A stretch of DNA of 64,000 nucleotides from Mangrovibacter phragmitis (lineage in GTDB: Bacteria; Pseudomonadota; Gammaproteobacteria; Enterobacterales; Enterobacteriaceae). The stretch is from assembly GCF_001655675.1 (NCBI RefSeq), contig NZ_LYRP01000012.1, positions 310,001 to 374,000 of the forward strand. The letters run 5' to 3'. A model generated the notes under the pieces. That model was not told the origin of the DNA. It saw nothing but the letters and a program-made list of their open reading frames with translations, and made no database searches. A program made the translations under genes and the position numbers. Shown here in pieces: positions 17,691 to 27,998 of the stretch (positions within the stretch are counted from its first letter, which is position 1; each line of letters begins with the position of its first letter).

Positions 17691-19298
17691 ATGAGTATTT
17701 CCTTGAAGAAGTCAGGGATGCTGAAGCTTGGTCTGAGCCTGGTGGCTTTGACGGTTGCAGCAAGTGTTCAGGCAAAAACCCTGGTTTACTGTTCAGAAGG
17801 CTCGCCAGAAGGCTTTAACCCGCAGTTGTTCACTTCCGGTACTACCTATGATGCCAGCTCAGTGCCGATCTACAACAGACTGGTTGAATTTAAGATTGGC
17901 ACCACCGAAGTGATCCCGGGCCTTGCTGAGAAGTGGGATGTCAGCGCTGACGGGAAAGTGTATACCTTCCATTTGCGTAAAGGCGTTAAATGGCAGAGTA
18001 ACAAAGAGTTCAAACCGACTCGTGACCTGAATGCCGACGACGTTGTATTCTCCTTCGACCGCCAGAAAAACCCTAAAAACCCTTACCACAATGTCTCTGG
18101 CGGCAGCTACGAGTACTTTGAAGGTATGGGCTTGCCTGACCTGATAACTGACATCAAGAAAGTCGATGATTACACCGTTCAGTTTGTTCTGGCTCGCCCT
18201 GAAGCACCTTTCCTTGCTGATATGGCAATGGATTTCGCCTCTATCATGTCTAAAGAATATGCTGATGACATGATGAAAGCGGGTACGCCGGAAAAAATTG
18301 ACCTTGATCCTATCGGTACAGGGCCGTTCCAGCTGGTTCAGTACCAGAAAGATTCCCGTATTCTGTATAAAGCGTTCCCGGGCTACTGGGGTACTAAACC
18401 TAAGATTGATCGCCTGGTCTTCTCTATTACTCCCGATGCTTCTGTTCGTTACGCAAAACTGGAAAAAAATGAATGCCAGATTATGCCGTACCCGAACCCG
18501 GCTGATCTTGCGCGCATGAAGAAAGACCCCAAAATCAACCTGCTGGAACAGCCTGGCCTGAACGTTGGCTATCTGTCCTTCAACGTTGAGAAGAAACCAC
18601 TGGATAACGTGAAAGTACGCCAGGCGTTGACCATGGCTGTTAACAAAGAAGCGATTATCAAAGCGGTTTACCAGGGCGCTGGCCAGGCTGCTAAAAACCT
18701 GATCCCGCCGACCATGTGGGGTTACAACGATGCGGTGAAAGATTATCCGTATGATCCCGCTAAAGCCAAAGAGCTGCTGAAAGAAGCCGGCCTGCCGGAT
18801 GGCTTCAGCATTGATCTGTGGGCTATGCCGGTTCAGCGCCCGTATAACCCGAATGCCCGCCGTATGGCGGAAATGATCCAGGCTGACTGGGCGAAAATTG
18901 GCGTGAAAGCCAAAATCGTGACCTACGAATGGGGTGAGTACCTCAAACGTGCCAAAGCCGGTGAACACCAGACCGTGATGATGGGCTGGACCGGGGATAA
19001 CGGGGATCCGGATAACTTCTTCGCCACACTGTTCAGCTGTGATGCGGCGAAAGACGGTTCTAACTACTCTCGTTGGTGCTACAAACCGTTTGAAGACTTG
19101 ATCCAACCTGCTCGTGCGACAGAAGACCACAACAAACGTGTGGAACTCTACAAGCAGGCTCAGGTTGTGATGCATGATCAGGCTCCTGCTCTGATTATTG
19201 CTCACTCCACAGTTTACGAGCCGGTGCGCAAAGAAGTGAAAGGCTATGTGGTGGATCCGTTAGGCAAACATCACTTCGAGAACGTATCCTTAGAGTGA
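17691..19298 (+). CDS. dppA: DppA periplasmic dipeptide-binding protein
   Basis: A 535-aa family-5 solute-binding protein, the same length as E. coli DppA and nearly identical in many stretches. The signal peptide spans residues 1-28 (cleavage after SVQA), and the mature protein starts KTLVYCSEGSPEGFNP. DppA captures dipeptides (and haem or aminolevulinate) in the periplasm for the DppBCDF importer and serves as a chemoreceptor partner. It is separated from dppB by 326 bases with hairpins, which likely sets its higher expression than the membrane genes. Confidence 0.98.
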   Translation: MSISLKKSGMLKLGLSLVALTVAASVQAKTLVYCSEGSPEGFNPQLFTSGTTYDASSVPIYNRLVEFKIGTTEVIPGLAEKWDVSADGKVYTFHLRKGVKWQSNKEFKPTRDLNADDVVFSFDRQKNPKNPYHNVSGGSYEYFEGMGLPDLITDIKKVDDYTVQFVLARPEAPFLADMAMDFASIMSKEYADDMMKAGTPEKIDLDPIGTGPFQLVQYQKDSRILYKAFPGYWGTKPKIDRLVFSITPDASVRYAKLEKNECQIMPYPNPADLARMKKDPKINLLEQPGLNVGYLSFNVEKKPLDNVKVRQALTMAVNKEAIIKAVYQGAGQAAKNLIPPTMWGYNDAVKDYPYDPAKAKELLKEAGLPDGFSIDLWAMPVQRPYNPNARRMAEMIQADWAKIGVKAKIVTYEWGEYLKRAKAGEHQTVMMGWTGDNGDPDNFFATLFSCDAAKDGSNYSRWCYKPFEDLIQPARATEDHNKRVELYKQAQVVMHDQAPALIIAHSTVYEPVRKEVKGYVVDPLGKHHFENVSLE

Positions 19299-19624
19299 TA
19301 CACCCGCGTGCCTTTCTGCGGTAATGGGTGCCGATGGCTTGTTGACCCGTTACCGGAAAGGCCCGGATGTATTCCTGATATTTCAGCCGGCGAAACACAC
19401 ATGTGTGCCAGCCACCTGAAATATGAAGGGTATAAGACCGGACTTGTTCTGCCAGCACCCCTCTCCCGGAGGGAGGGGGTCAGGGTGAGGGAACATATAC
19501 CATGTACCTCACCCTTGCTGTCTGTAATGTGGGCTGATTTCCCCGTTGCGGCAGAACCGATGTACGTTGTGAGCAATACATTTCGCTGCCACCTGGTAGC
19601 GGAAGATGATAGAGAATCCGGCTA
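19299..19624 (+). repeat. Hairpin-rich dppA-dppB intergenic region
   Basis: 326 noncoding bases with two dyad structures. The first (19378-19424) has outer arms ATATTTCAG/CTGAAATAT and an inner palindrome CACACATGTGTG. The second (about 19457-19514) contains ACCCCTCTCCC / GGGAGGGGGT followed by GGGTGAGG...CCTCACCC, resembling dispersed enterobacterial repeats built around CCCTCTCCC. Such elements usually protect upstream mRNA from 3' decay and lower downstream expression. Confidence 0.6.
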
Positions 19625-20644
19625 ATGTTGCAGTTCATTCTCCGACGTCTGGGATTGGTTATCCCAACGTTTATAGGTATAACCCTTGTTACTTTCGCTT
19701 TCGTCCACATGATTCCGGGAGATCCGGTGATGATCATGGCGGGTGAGCGCGGGATTTCCCCCGAACGCCATGCTCAACTGCTGGCCCAATTAGGGTTAAA
19801 CAAACCACTCTGGCAGCAATACGTCACCTATATCTGGAACGTATTGCACGGGGATTTGGGTATCTCCCTGAAAAGCCGTCTGCCTGTCTGGCAAGAATTT
19901 GTTCCTCGTTTCAAAGCGACTCTGGAACTGGGTGTGTGCGCCATGATTTTTGCTGTTGCTGTAGGTATTCCTGTTGGGGTACTGGCGGCGGTAAAACGCG
20001 GTTCGATTTTTGACCATACCGCTATTGGCCTGGCACTGACAGGTTATTCCATGCCAATTTTCTGGTGGGGGATGATGCTGATTATGTTGGTGTCTGTGCA
20101 CTGGAACCTGACGCCTGTTTCCGGGCGTATAGGCGACACGGTCTTCCTTGACGATTCGCTACCTCTGACCGGGTTTATGCTGATAGATACCGCAATCTGG
20201 GGGCAACCGGGTGATTTTATTGACGCCGTGGCACATATGATTCTGCCTGCCATTGTGTTGGGGACCATCCCGCTGGCGGTCATTGTGCGTATGACCCGTT
20301 CCGCTATGCTGGAAGTGCTGGGTGAGGATTATATTCGCACTGCCCGGGCCAAAGGCCTGAGCCGCCTGCGTGTGATTGTGGTGCATGCTTTGCGGAATGC
20401 CATGCTGCCGGTGGTGACGGTTATTGGTCTGCAGGTCGGTACATTGCTGGCGGGTGCGATATTGACCGAAACCATTTTCTCCTGGCCTGGCCTTGGTCGC
20501 TGGTTGATTGAAGCACTGCAACGACGGGATTACCCGGTGGTGCAGGGTGGTGTGTTGTTGGTCGCGACACTGATTATTCTGGTGAACCTGATTGTCGACC
20601 TGTTGTACGGCGTGGTGAACCCGCGTATCCGGCATAAGAAGTAA
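19625..20644 (+). CDS. dppB: DppB dipeptide ABC transporter permease
   Basis: A 339-aa inner-membrane permease, same length as E. coli DppB. It begins MLQFILRRLGLVIPTFIGIT and contains the cytoplasmic EAA loop EDYIRTARAKGL that couples to the ATPases DppD and DppF. It pairs with DppC to form the dipeptide channel. dppC follows after nine bases. Confidence 0.97.
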   Translation: MLQFILRRLGLVIPTFIGITLVTFAFVHMIPGDPVMIMAGERGISPERHAQLLAQLGLNKPLWQQYVTYIWNVLHGDLGISLKSRLPVWQEFVPRFKATLELGVCAMIFAVAVGIPVGVLAAVKRGSIFDHTAIGLALTGYSMPIFWWGMMLIMLVSVHWNLTPVSGRIGDTVFLDDSLPLTGFMLIDTAIWGQPGDFIDAVAHMILPAIVLGTIPLAVIVRMTRSAMLEVLGEDYIRTARAKGLSRLRVIVVHALRNAMLPVVTVIGLQVGTLLAGAILTETIFSWPGLGRWLIEALQRRDYPVVQGGVLLVATLIILVNLIVDLLYGVVNPRIRHKK

Positions 20645-20653
20645 GGGGTTATC

Positions 20654-21556
20654 ATGACGCAAGTAACTGAAAACAACGTGGTGACAGCCCCGGTGCCGAT
20701 GACACCGTTTCAGGAGTTCTGGCACTACTTTAAACGTAATAAAGGTGCAGTGATTGGGTTGGTCTACGTCACCCTGATGCTGCTTATCGCGCTGTTCGCT
20801 AATTTTGTCGCCCCTCATGACCCGGCAATGCAGTTCCGCGATGCATTGTTGCATCCACCTGTCTGGGCGGACGGTGGCAGCTGGAAGTTTATTCTGGGCA
20901 CTGATGATGTGGGCCGCGATATTCTTTCCCGCCTGATGTACGGCGCGCGTTTATCCCTGCTGGTAGGGTGCATGGTCGTTCTGCTGTCTCTGGTTATGGG
21001 GATTGTACTGGGCCTGGTGGCTGGCTATTTTGGCGGTACAGTGGATACCATCATCATGCGTGTGGTGGATATTATGCTGGCTCTGCCAAGCTTGCTGCTG
21101 GCGCTGGTGCTGGTGGCGATTTTTGGCCCATCAATAGTGAATGCTTCCATGGCACTGGCTTTCGTCGCCTTACCACACTATGTGCGCTTAACCCGTGCGG
21201 CAGTGCTGGTCGAAGTGAACCGCGACTATGTAACTGCTTCCCGTGTGGCCGGTGCGGGTGCAATGCGCCAAATGTTCGTCAATATTTTCCCTAACTGCCT
21301 GGCACCGTTAATTGTGCAGGCATCAATGGGCTTCTCTAACGCCATTCTGGATATGGCTGCGTTGGGTTTCCTGGGTATGGGGGCTCAACCACCAACACCA
21401 GAATGGGGCACCATGCTTGCTGACGTTTTGCAATTTGCGCAAAGCGCCTGGTGGGTGGTGACCTTCCCGGGGCTGGCGATTTTGCTGGCCGTGCTGGCTT
21501 TCAACCTGATGGGTGATGGCCTGCGTGATGCACTTGACCCCAAACTCAAGCAGTAA
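20654..21556 (+). CDS. dppC: DppC dipeptide ABC transporter permease
   Basis: A 300-aa permease of the DppC/OppC type. It shows the N-terminal OppC_N segment ([20 protein letters not shown] region), [19 protein letters not shown] and the EAA loop [12 protein letters not shown]. It is the second channel subunit with DppB. It lies nine bases after dppB and ten before dppD within the dppABCDF operon. Confidence 0.97.
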   Translation: MTQVTENNVVTAPVPMTPFQEFWHYFKRNKGAVIGLVYVTLMLLIALFANFVAPHDPAMQFRDALLHPPVWADGGSWKFILGTDDVGRDILSRLMYGARLSLLVGCMVVLLSLVMGIVLGLVAGYFGGTVDTIIMRVVDIMLALPSLLLALVLVAIFGPSIVNASMALAFVALPHYVRLTRAAVLVEVNRDYVTASRVAGAGAMRQMFVNIFPNCLAPLIVQASMGFSNAILDMAALGFLGMGAQPPTPEWGTMLADVLQFAQSAWWVVTFPGLAILLAVLAFNLMGDGLRDALDPKLKQ

Positions 21557-21566
21557 GAGGCACCCG

Positions 21567-22550
21567 ATGGCGTTATTGAATGTAGACAGTTTATCGGTGC
21601 ACTTCGGTGAAGAAGATGCGCCATTCCGTGCCGTTGACCGCATTAGCTATAGTGTGAGTCAGGGGCAAGTCGTGGGGATTGTCGGTGAGTCCGGTTCGGG
21701 CAAATCCGTCAGTTCTCTGGCAATTATGGGCCTGATTGATTTTCCTGGCCGGGTAATGGCGGACAGCCTGGAATTTAATGGCCGTGACTTACGGAAAATT
21801 TCCGAGCGCGAGCGTCGCCAGTTAGTGGGCTCAGAAGTGGCGATGATCTTCCAGGATCCGATGACCAGCCTGAACCCGTGTTACACCGTTGGCTACCAGA
21901 TAATGGAAGCCATTAAGGTGCACCAGGGGGGCAATAAAAAAACCCGTCGCCAGCGGGCAATCGACCTGTTGGATCAGGTGGGCATCCCGGACCCGGCATC
22001 ACGTCTGGATGTGTATCCACACCAGCTTTCCGGGGGGATGAGCCAGCGTGTAATGATAGCCATGGCGATAGCCTGCCGGCCAAAATTGTTGATTGCGGAT
22101 GAACCAACGACTGCGCTGGATGTGACCATTCAGGCGCAGATTATTGAACTGCTTCTGGAATTGCAGCAACAGGAAAACATGGCGCTGGTGCTTATCACCC
22201 ATGACCTGGCGCTGGTTGCTGAGGCGGCGCATAAAATCATCGTGATGTATGCCGGCCAGGTGGTTGAAGCGGCCAGTGCGAAGGATATTTTCCGCGCACC
22301 CCGTCACCCATACACCCAGGCTTTATTGCGTGCCTTACCCGAGTTTGCTCAGGACAAGGCGCGCCTTGAGTCGCTTCCCGGTGTGGTTCCCGGCAAATAT
22401 GACCGCCCGCAAGGCTGCCTGCTTAACCCGCGTTGCCCTTATGCCACGGATAAATGCCGGGCTGAGGAGCCGTCTTTGCACGAACTGGAACACGGGCGTC
22501 AGTCTAAATGCCACTATCCCCTTGATGATGCCGGGAGGCCGACAGTATGA
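21567..22550 (+). CDS. dppD: DppD dipeptide ABC transporter ATPase
   Basis: A 327-aa ABC ATPase with Walker A GESGSGKS, signature LSGGMSQR and Walker [13 protein letters not shown]. The C-terminal oligopeptide-transporter domain has the cysteine cluster [14 protein letters not shown] typical of Dpp/Opp ATPases. Start set at 21567 ([14 protein letters not shown]) after the AGAGG ribosome site; an earlier in-frame ATG at 21513 lies within dppC. The stop overlaps the dppF start by four bases. Confidence 0.96.
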   Translation: MALLNVDSLSVHFGEEDAPFRAVDRISYSVSQGQVVGIVGESGSGKSVSSLAIMGLIDFPGRVMADSLEFNGRDLRKISERERRQLVGSEVAMIFQDPMTSLNPCYTVGYQIMEAIKVHQGGNKKTRRQRAIDLLDQVGIPDPASRLDVYPHQLSGGMSQRVMIAMAIACRPKLLIADEPTTALDVTIQAQIIELLLELQQQENMALVLITHDLALVAEAAHKIIVMYAGQVVEAASAKDIFRAPRHPYTQALLRALPEFAQDKARLESLPGVVPGKYDRPQGCLLNPRCPYATDKCRAEEPSLHELEHGRQSKCHYPLDDAGRPTV

Positions 22551-23554
22551 GTACCCATGAGGCCGACGCGCAACAGCACTTGTTGCAGGCTATCGATTTA
22601 AAAAAACACTACCCGGTGAAGAAGGGGATGTTTGCCCAGGAGCAACTGGTCAAGGCGCTTGATGGTGTCTCTTTCACACTGGAAAGAGGCAAAACGCTGG
22701 CTATCGTCGGTGAATCCGGTTGTGGTAAATCCACCCTTGGCCGCCTGTTGACGATGATAGAAACCCCTTCCGGTGGGCAACTGTATTACAAAGGTCAGGA
22801 TTTACTTAAACCAGACCCTCATGCACAGAAGCTGCGCCGCCAGAAAATTCAGATTGTGTTCCAGAACCCTTACGCATCATTAAACCCGCGTAAGAAAGTG
22901 GGGCAGATTCTGGAAGAGCCTTTGCTTATCAATACTGATTTGTCAAAGCAGGAACGGCGCGAGAAAGCCTTGTCGATGATGGCGAAAGTTGGCCTGAAAA
23001 CCGAACACTATGATCGTTATCCACATATGTTTTCTGGTGGTCAGCGTCAGCGTATTGCCATTGCCCGTGGTCTGATGCTGGACCCGGATGTAGTGATTGC
23101 CGATGAACCTGTGTCTGCATTGGATGTTTCTGTACGCGCGCAGGTACTGAACCTGATGATGGATTTACAGCAGGAAATGGGGCTGTCTTATGTCTTTATT
23201 TCACACGACTTGTCTGTGGTTGAACACATTGCTGATGAAGTGATGGTGATGTACCTCGGGCGTTGTGTGGAAAAAGGCAGCAAAGATGCTATTTTTGATA
23301 ACCCCCGGCACCCTTACACTCAGGCATTACTGTCTGCCACCCCGCGTCTTCACCCGGAATCACGGCGCGAGCGTATTAAGTTGACGGGAGAACTACCCAG
23401 CCCGCTCAGCCCACCTCCGGGCTGTGCGTTTAATGCGCGTTGCACCCGCCGCTTTGGTCAGTGCACACAGCTACAGCCACATTTGAAAGATTATCGTGGT
23501 CAGTTGGTTGCCTGCTTCGCGGTTGACCAGGATGAAAATGCGCACACAGTTTAA
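22547..23554 (+). CDS. dppF: DppF dipeptide ABC transporter ATPase
   Basis: A 335-aa ABC ATPase (E. coli DppF 334 aa). Walker A is GESGCGKST, signature FSGGQRQR, Walker [12 protein letters not shown], and the C-terminal domain has [14 protein letters not shown]. It partners DppD to power dipeptide uptake. It is the last gene of the operon and is followed by a strong hairpin terminator. The E. coli neighbour yhjV is absent; cellulose operon I comes next. Confidence 0.96.
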   Translation: MSTHEADAQQHLLQAIDLKKHYPVKKGMFAQEQLVKALDGVSFTLERGKTLAIVGESGCGKSTLGRLLTMIETPSGGQLYYKGQDLLKPDPHAQKLRRQKIQIVFQNPYASLNPRKKVGQILEEPLLINTDLSKQERREKALSMMAKVGLKTEHYDRYPHMFSGGQRQRIAIARGLMLDPDVVIADEPVSALDVSVRAQVLNLMMDLQQEMGLSYVFISHDLSVVEHIADEVMVMYLGRCVEKGSKDAIFDNPRHPYTQALLSATPRLHPESRRERIKLTGELPSPLSPPPGCAFNARCTRRFGQCTQLQPHLKDYRGQLVACFAVDQDENAHTV

Positions 23555-23564
23555 GTGATGTGTT

Positions 23565-23599
23565 ACAGGCAGGCTCGCTGTACAGATGAGCCTGCCTGT
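23565..23599 (+). terminator. Terminator of the dpp operon
   Basis: A 12-bp perfect stem ACAGGCAGGCTC / GAGCCTGCCTGT with an 11-base loop, followed by CTTCTGT, ten bases after the dppF stop. Confidence 0.75.
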
Positions 23600-24300
23600 C
23601 TTCTGTAACCTTTTTCTTACGTTATTTTTCTTTCCTGACTTCGCTTTCTGGTACGCACCTGGCGTGTTACTTCACATGCACGTACAAAATTGCCATTCCT
23701 TTGGCATTTTATGCTGTCGTTATTTATAGCTATCAGTAGGTTGTTAGTATAACCATGGTTATGATGGCAGGTTGTATGCTTTTAATGGCAAATTTTCTGT
23801 GAATATACCGTTATAAGGCTTATCTGAAACTTGGCCTACAAAAACTGGTAGGGAGCAGTATCGGGATGCAATTAAACTGTTCAGGAATCATCTTTAGGGT
23901 GTTTTATTGATAGAGAAATTATATTTCTAAATATTTCTCTGGGTAACATTTAATGTACAAAGCACAAAGTGTTAATAGTTTTAAATGCTGAATATAAAAT
24001 ATAAATTAGTGTTATTTGCTGATTAATGTGTTAAAAATCAATATTAAATACGATATTATTTGTATTTTGTGGTCATAAAAAATTTGTGGTTTTTGTGCTA
24101 AAAAAAAGATAGCGCGATGACAGTGAGAGTCGATATATTAACGCTAAATATCGGCGCAATTTTTGAACAGCGCGTTCTTGCTCAAAATGACGCAGGTTAT
24201 TACGCATATTTCCTCTCTGCGCTCTACTCATAATCATAATATGTATGTCAGGTTTCGTTGTTATCCTGATATGAATACACTTGCAACTTAGAGTACTCCT
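23600..24300 (+). promoter_or_regulatory. A+T-rich region upstream of cellulose operon I
   Basis: 700 bases without a supportable gene, markedly richer in A+T than the genes on either side, especially 23880-24120. It contains an inverted repeat AGAGAAAT/ATTTCTCT (23912-23919, 23933-23940), a small hairpin CCTAC/GTAGG (23835-23852) and several TATAAT-like stretches. It presumably carries the promoter and control region of bcsO; an H-NS-silenced promoter would look like this. I see no cyclic-di-GMP riboswitch. Confidence 0.5.
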
Positions 24301-25059
24301 ATGAACAGCTATGATGATCTGCAGCGATTTAAAGATAAAACCCATACTGGTTCTATCGATTTTAAAGATATGTCAGCTGAGAAACAGGGGCTCGGTGCGG
24401 GAAGCAATGTGATTTTTAGCCAGCTGACACAGGGAAGTAGTGATGGTGCCCAGGACTCGCCATTTCGTGGCGCGGGCCATACTTCTGTTACTGCACCGGA
24501 TGCAGTTAAACCGGGTACGTTTGATGTACCAGCTGGTTCCCGTGCTGCAGTAACACCGACAAATTCATTACCACCTGTGACCTGGACTACTGAGGTTGTC
24601 AACACTGCGCCTCGCCCGGTGGATGAATCTGCACCTTCTTTACTGAAAGAAATGGCGATGATGCCTAAAGTTGTGTCAGTAAAAGTCCCGGCTAACGCAA
24701 TATCACCGGTGGTACCCACTAAACCTGTTGCACCGCAACCACAGGGCATTGCCCCTGACCCTGTACCGGAAAATGCACCAGCGGTACAACCACTGGAAAC
24801 TGATGCTCCCATTATGGCGGCTCTTGCCGGCACACCACCAGGCGATGCGCTGGTGAACTCACCTGACGCTATGGCTGAACCTCGGGTGGTGCGGCCATCT
24901 GTTCGCCACCCTGAACCTGTTTCTGCCCCACCTTCCTCTGACGGGAAGATTAACTTTGCTCAGCTGTTTGCGCCGTCTTCTGCGGGCAACACACCACGCT
25001 CAGCGGTTAAAGAAATGCCATTAAAACCTTTGCTGGAAAGGATAGCCTCATGCCGTTAA
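24301..25059 (+). CDS. bcsO: BcsO-like proline-rich cellulose biosynthesis protein
   Basis: A 252-aa soluble-looking protein with no signal peptide or membrane segment. The N-terminus (MNSYDDLQRFKDKTHTGSID) is followed by a long Pro/Ala/Val-rich, probably disordered middle (residues about 65-215), and a short conserved C-terminal block FAQLF...MPLKPLLERI. Proline-rich BcsO is the usual first gene of enterobacterial type I (BcsD-containing) cellulose operons; its function is not settled. The last 10 bases overlap the start of bcsQ, so the pair is co-translated. Call is by composition, position and the C-terminal block. Confidence 0.75.
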   Translation: MNSYDDLQRFKDKTHTGSIDFKDMSAEKQGLGAGSNVIFSQLTQGSSDGAQDSPFRGAGHTSVTAPDAVKPGTFDVPAGSRAAVTPTNSLPPVTWTTEVVNTAPRPVDESAPSLLKEMAMMPKVVSVKVPANAISPVVPTKPVAPQPQGIAPDPVPENAPAVQPLETDAPIMAALAGTPPGDALVNSPDAMAEPRVVRPSVRHPEPVSAPPSSDGKINFAQLFAPSSAGNTPRSAVKEMPLKPLLERIASCR

Positions 25060-25853
25060 TTTGCGTCTGCTCGCCTAAAGGCGGTGTCGGTAAGACCACC
25101 GTAGCAGCGAATTTGTCTTATGCCCTGGCACGTTCAGGCATCAAAGTTCTGGCTATTGATTTTGACGTACAAAATGCGCTGCGCCTGCATTTTGGTGTGC
25201 CGTTGTCCGACGGGCGTGGTTATGTTGCCAAATCAATGGAAAACCCTGACTGGAGCCAGTATGTGCTTACAACAGGTGGAAATATTTTTGTGCTGCCATA
25301 TGGCGACAGCACAGAAGAGCAACGTGTTGCATTTGAAGACCGTCTGGCGAATGACGAACATTTTCTGGCGCGAGGCCTGAGCACTCTGCTGAATTACCCC
25401 GGGCTTGTGGTTGTTGCTGATTTTCCTCCGGGCCCCGGGCCTGCATTGAAAGCGATTGCCTCTATCGCTGATCTCAATTTAGTCACCATGCTGGCGGATA
25501 CAGCTTCGTTGTCGCTGCTTCCCCAGGTTGAGAATCAGCGCATGATTGGCGGGCCGCTGAATCACCGTGCTGGCCACTATTTTTTAATTAACCAGGCTGA
25601 TACGCGCCGCCATATTAGCCGTGATGTTACTTCCTTTATGGAGGAGCGGCTGGGTGAACGTTTGTTGGGTGTGGTCCACCGTGATGAAAGCGTTGTGGAA
25701 GCGCATGCAGCGCAAAAATCGATTTTCGAGTTCAGCCCGGCATCAGCAGCAGCGTTTGACATCGAAATCATTAGTAAAAAAGTCGCCAGTATTTTGGGTG
25801 TCAAAGTCGGGGATGGTGAAGTTCACGCCAGCCCCAAACTATCGGGCTATTAA
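25050..25853 (+). CDS. bcsQ: BcsQ-I, MinD/ParA-type ATPase of cellulose operon I
   Basis: A 267-aa P-loop ATPase of the MinD/ParA superfamily. It has a complete deviant Walker A (PKGGVGKTTVAANLSYALA, residues about 9-27) including the signature lysine, then VLAIDFDVQNALRLHFGV and VVVADFPPGPG. BcsQ proteins bind the cytoplasmic face of the Bcs complex and, in E. coli, are needed for assembly and polar placement. Unlike the second BcsQ in this window, which has RGGVGTTS, this one retains both lysines expected for ATP hydrolysis. It overlaps bcsO and is 18 bases before bcsA. Confidence 0.92.
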   Translation: MPLICVCSPKGGVGKTTVAANLSYALARSGIKVLAIDFDVQNALRLHFGVPLSDGRGYVAKSMENPDWSQYVLTTGGNIFVLPYGDSTEEQRVAFEDRLANDEHFLARGLSTLLNYPGLVVVADFPPGPGPALKAIASIADLNLVTMLADTASLSLLPQVENQRMIGGPLNHRAGHYFLINQADTRRHISRDVTSFMEERLGERLLGVVHRDESVVEAHAAQKSIFEFSPASAAAFDIEIISKKVASILGVKVGDGEVHASPKLSGY

Positions 25854-25871
25854 TTACCCTCGGGATTTGCC

Positions 25872-27998
25872 ATGAAAAAGTTCCAGTTTTATCTGCTGCT
25901 ACTTGTGTTGGCACCAGTAGCGGTACTGATCATTATTACGCCTATGGATAGCCAGAAGCAGTATATCTTTGGCCTGATCAGTATGGCGTGCCTGTTTGTT
26001 TTAGGATGGTTGAGTAAGAAGCGCGGTATTTCGATTGTACTGGTGCTGGCATCAATTTTGATGTCTACCCGTTATATCTATTTCCGGGCGACACAAACGT
26101 TGCACTTTAATTCTGAAATTGAAGCTATCTTAGGGATTGGCCTGTTTTTGGCCGAACTCTATACCTGGGTGATGTTGCTGCTCAGCTATCTGCAAACCAT
26201 GTTTCCCCTTGAGCGCAAAATTGTGCCATTGCCGGAAGATGAATCGCTGTGGCCGACGGTTGATGTCTATGTACCTACATACAATGAAAGTCTGGAAGTG
26301 GTACGGGATACCGTCCTGGCTGCACAATGTCTTGATTATCCTAAAGATAAAATAAAAATCTATTTACTGGATGATGGGAAGCGTAGCGAATTTGCGGTGT
26401 TTGCGGCTGATGTCGGCGTGGGTTATATCACTCGTACCAACAACGCCCATGCCAAAGCGGGTAACCTGAACCATGCAATGAAACTGACCAATGGTGAGCT
26501 GATTTGCGTATTTGACTGTGACCATGTCGCCACCCGTGTCTTTTTGCAGGCAACAGTTGGTTCATTCCTGCAGGATCCGAGACTGGCGCTGTTACAGACA
26601 CCACACTATTTTTACTCCCCGGATCCATTTGAACGTAATCTGTCACGCGGCCTGAATATCCCCAACGAGGGGTCGTTATTTTATGGCCCGATTCAGAAGG
26701 GCAATGATAACTGGAATGCGACATTCTTCTGCGGCTCTTGTGCGGTTATCCGCCGTAGCGCACTGGAAGAAATTGGTGGTTTTGCTGTTGAGACGGTAAC
26801 GGAAGATGCCCATACGGCGCTGAAAATGCAGCGTCTGGGGTGGAAATCGGCTTTTCTGGGGATTCCTCTGGCCGCTGGCCTGGCAACGGAACGTCTGGTT
26901 CTGCATGTGATTCAGCGTACTCGCTGGGCGCGCGGTATGACGCAGATTTTTCGTCTTGATAACCCGTTGTGGGGGCGTGGGCTGCACTGGCAACAACGGC
27001 TGTGTTATTTGAGTGCGATGCTCTACTTCCAGTTTGCGCTACCGCGTATTGCGTTTCTAACTGCGCCGCTGGCCTACTTGTTGTTTAACCTGAATATTAT
27101 TCACTCTTCCGCCAGCCTGATTTTTGCTTATGCGTTGCCGCATTTGCTGATTTCTATTTTTGTCAGTTCGCGTCTTAATGGCCGCTTCCGTTACAGCTTC
27201 TGGGGCGAAATATACGACCTGGTGCTGGCGTTCCATATTGCCTTGCCAACGATGATTACCATGATTTTCCCCAAACGAGGCAAATTTAACGTAACGGACA
27301 AAGGCGGGTTGCTGAACGTCGGTTATTTCGATTTCAGCATTGTTCGCCCTCACGTCATTATCGCTATTTTGCTGGCGATTGCCGTCGTAGCAGGCATTGT
27401 GCGTGCTGTGGCATTTAACTATTTTACCGTGGACCCGAACGTTATTGCCCTGAACGTGGGGTGGGGGTTATACAGCCTGTTCTTCCTGATGGGCGCGATT
27501 GCGGTTGCGCGTGAAACGCGCCAAACCCGTAAAACGATTCGCCTGGATGTGACTATTCCGGCGGTTATTCACTATGCCAGTGGTGTTTCTTCCCGGACAG
27601 AAACCCGGGATCTTTCTATGGGGGGATGCCGCCTTGTGGCACCAGATAACCGGCATCTGAATGATGAAATAGAGGAAGTGGAACTGCAGTTGAACTCCGG
27701 GGCGATAAGTATTCCAGTACGCGTGATTTCTTCTGAAGACCACCAGGATAACGATATTCGCCTCATGTTTGATGACATTCCTTTAGCACGTCGCCGGGAG
27801 TTGGTGCGGGTGGTGCTTTCCCGTGCCGATGCCTGGGTACAGCCACCGAAACCGCAGGATAACCCGTTCCGTTCTCTGGCGACGATTGCCCGTTGTGTCT
27901 TTGATTTGTTCTGGTTCACCTGGAAAGACCGCCAAAAAATGCGTCGGGAAAAGAAACTGGCGAGAATGGCGGATCATGAGGAGGAGAGCGCAGTATGA
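25872..27998 (+). CDS. bcsA: BcsA-I cellulose synthase catalytic subunit
   Basis: A 708-aa inner-membrane GT2 glycosyltransferase that polymerises UDP-glucose into beta-1,4-glucan and extrudes it. The catalytic motifs are complete: DDG (Asp167-Asp168), DCD (Asp215, Asp217), TED (310-312) with FFCGSC before it, and QRTRW (348-352). A C-terminal PilZ domain carries RKTIR (553-557) and DLSMGG (580-585) for cyclic-di-GMP activation. It lacks the about 150-residue N-terminal extension of E. coli-type BcsA, as usual for type I systems. The stop overlaps bcsB (ATGA). Confidence 0.97.
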   Translation: MKKFQFYLLLLVLAPVAVLIIITPMDSQKQYIFGLISMACLFVLGWLSKKRGISIVLVLASILMSTRYIYFRATQTLHFNSEIEAILGIGLFLAELYTWVMLLLSYLQTMFPLERKIVPLPEDESLWPTVDVYVPTYNESLEVVRDTVLAAQCLDYPKDKIKIYLLDDGKRSEFAVFAADVGVGYITRTNNAHAKAGNLNHAMKLTNGELICVFDCDHVATRVFLQATVGSFLQDPRLALLQTPHYFYSPDPFERNLSRGLNIPNEGSLFYGPIQKGNDNWNATFFCGSCAVIRRSALEEIGGFAVETVTEDAHTALKMQRLGWKSAFLGIPLAAGLATERLVLHVIQRTRWARGMTQIFRLDNPLWGRGLHWQQRLCYLSAMLYFQFALPRIAFLTAPLAYLLFNLNIIHSSASLIFAYALPHLLISIFVSSRLNGRFRYSFWGEIYDLVLAFHIALPTMITMIFPKRGKFNVTDKGGLLNVGYFDFSIVRPHVIIAILLAIAVVAGIVRAVAFNYFTVDPNVIALNVGWGLYSLFFLMGAIAVARETRQTRKTIRLDVTIPAVIHYASGVSSRTETRDLSMGGCRLVAPDNRHLNDEIEEVELQLNSGAISIPVRVISSEDHQDNDIRLMFDDIPLARRRELVRVVLSRADAWVQPPKPQDNPFRSLATIARCVFDLFWFTWKDRQKMRREKKLARMADHEEESAV

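Noticed and set aside
17859-19205. 448-codon open frame on the strand opposite dppA
   Set aside because: It mirrors the codon structure of the highly expressed dppA gene; its sequence has no recognisable domain or ribosome site, so it is a shadow.
23600-24300. Cyclic-di-GMP riboswitch in the leader of cellulose operon I
   Set aside because: The conserved GEMM core and tetraloop-receptor pattern could not be found; the region is mostly A+T-rich with unrelated short dyads.
24309-24833. 174-codon open frame opposite bcsO
   Set aside because: Low-complexity Gly/Ala/Ser/Thr translation created by the proline-rich bcsO on the other strand.
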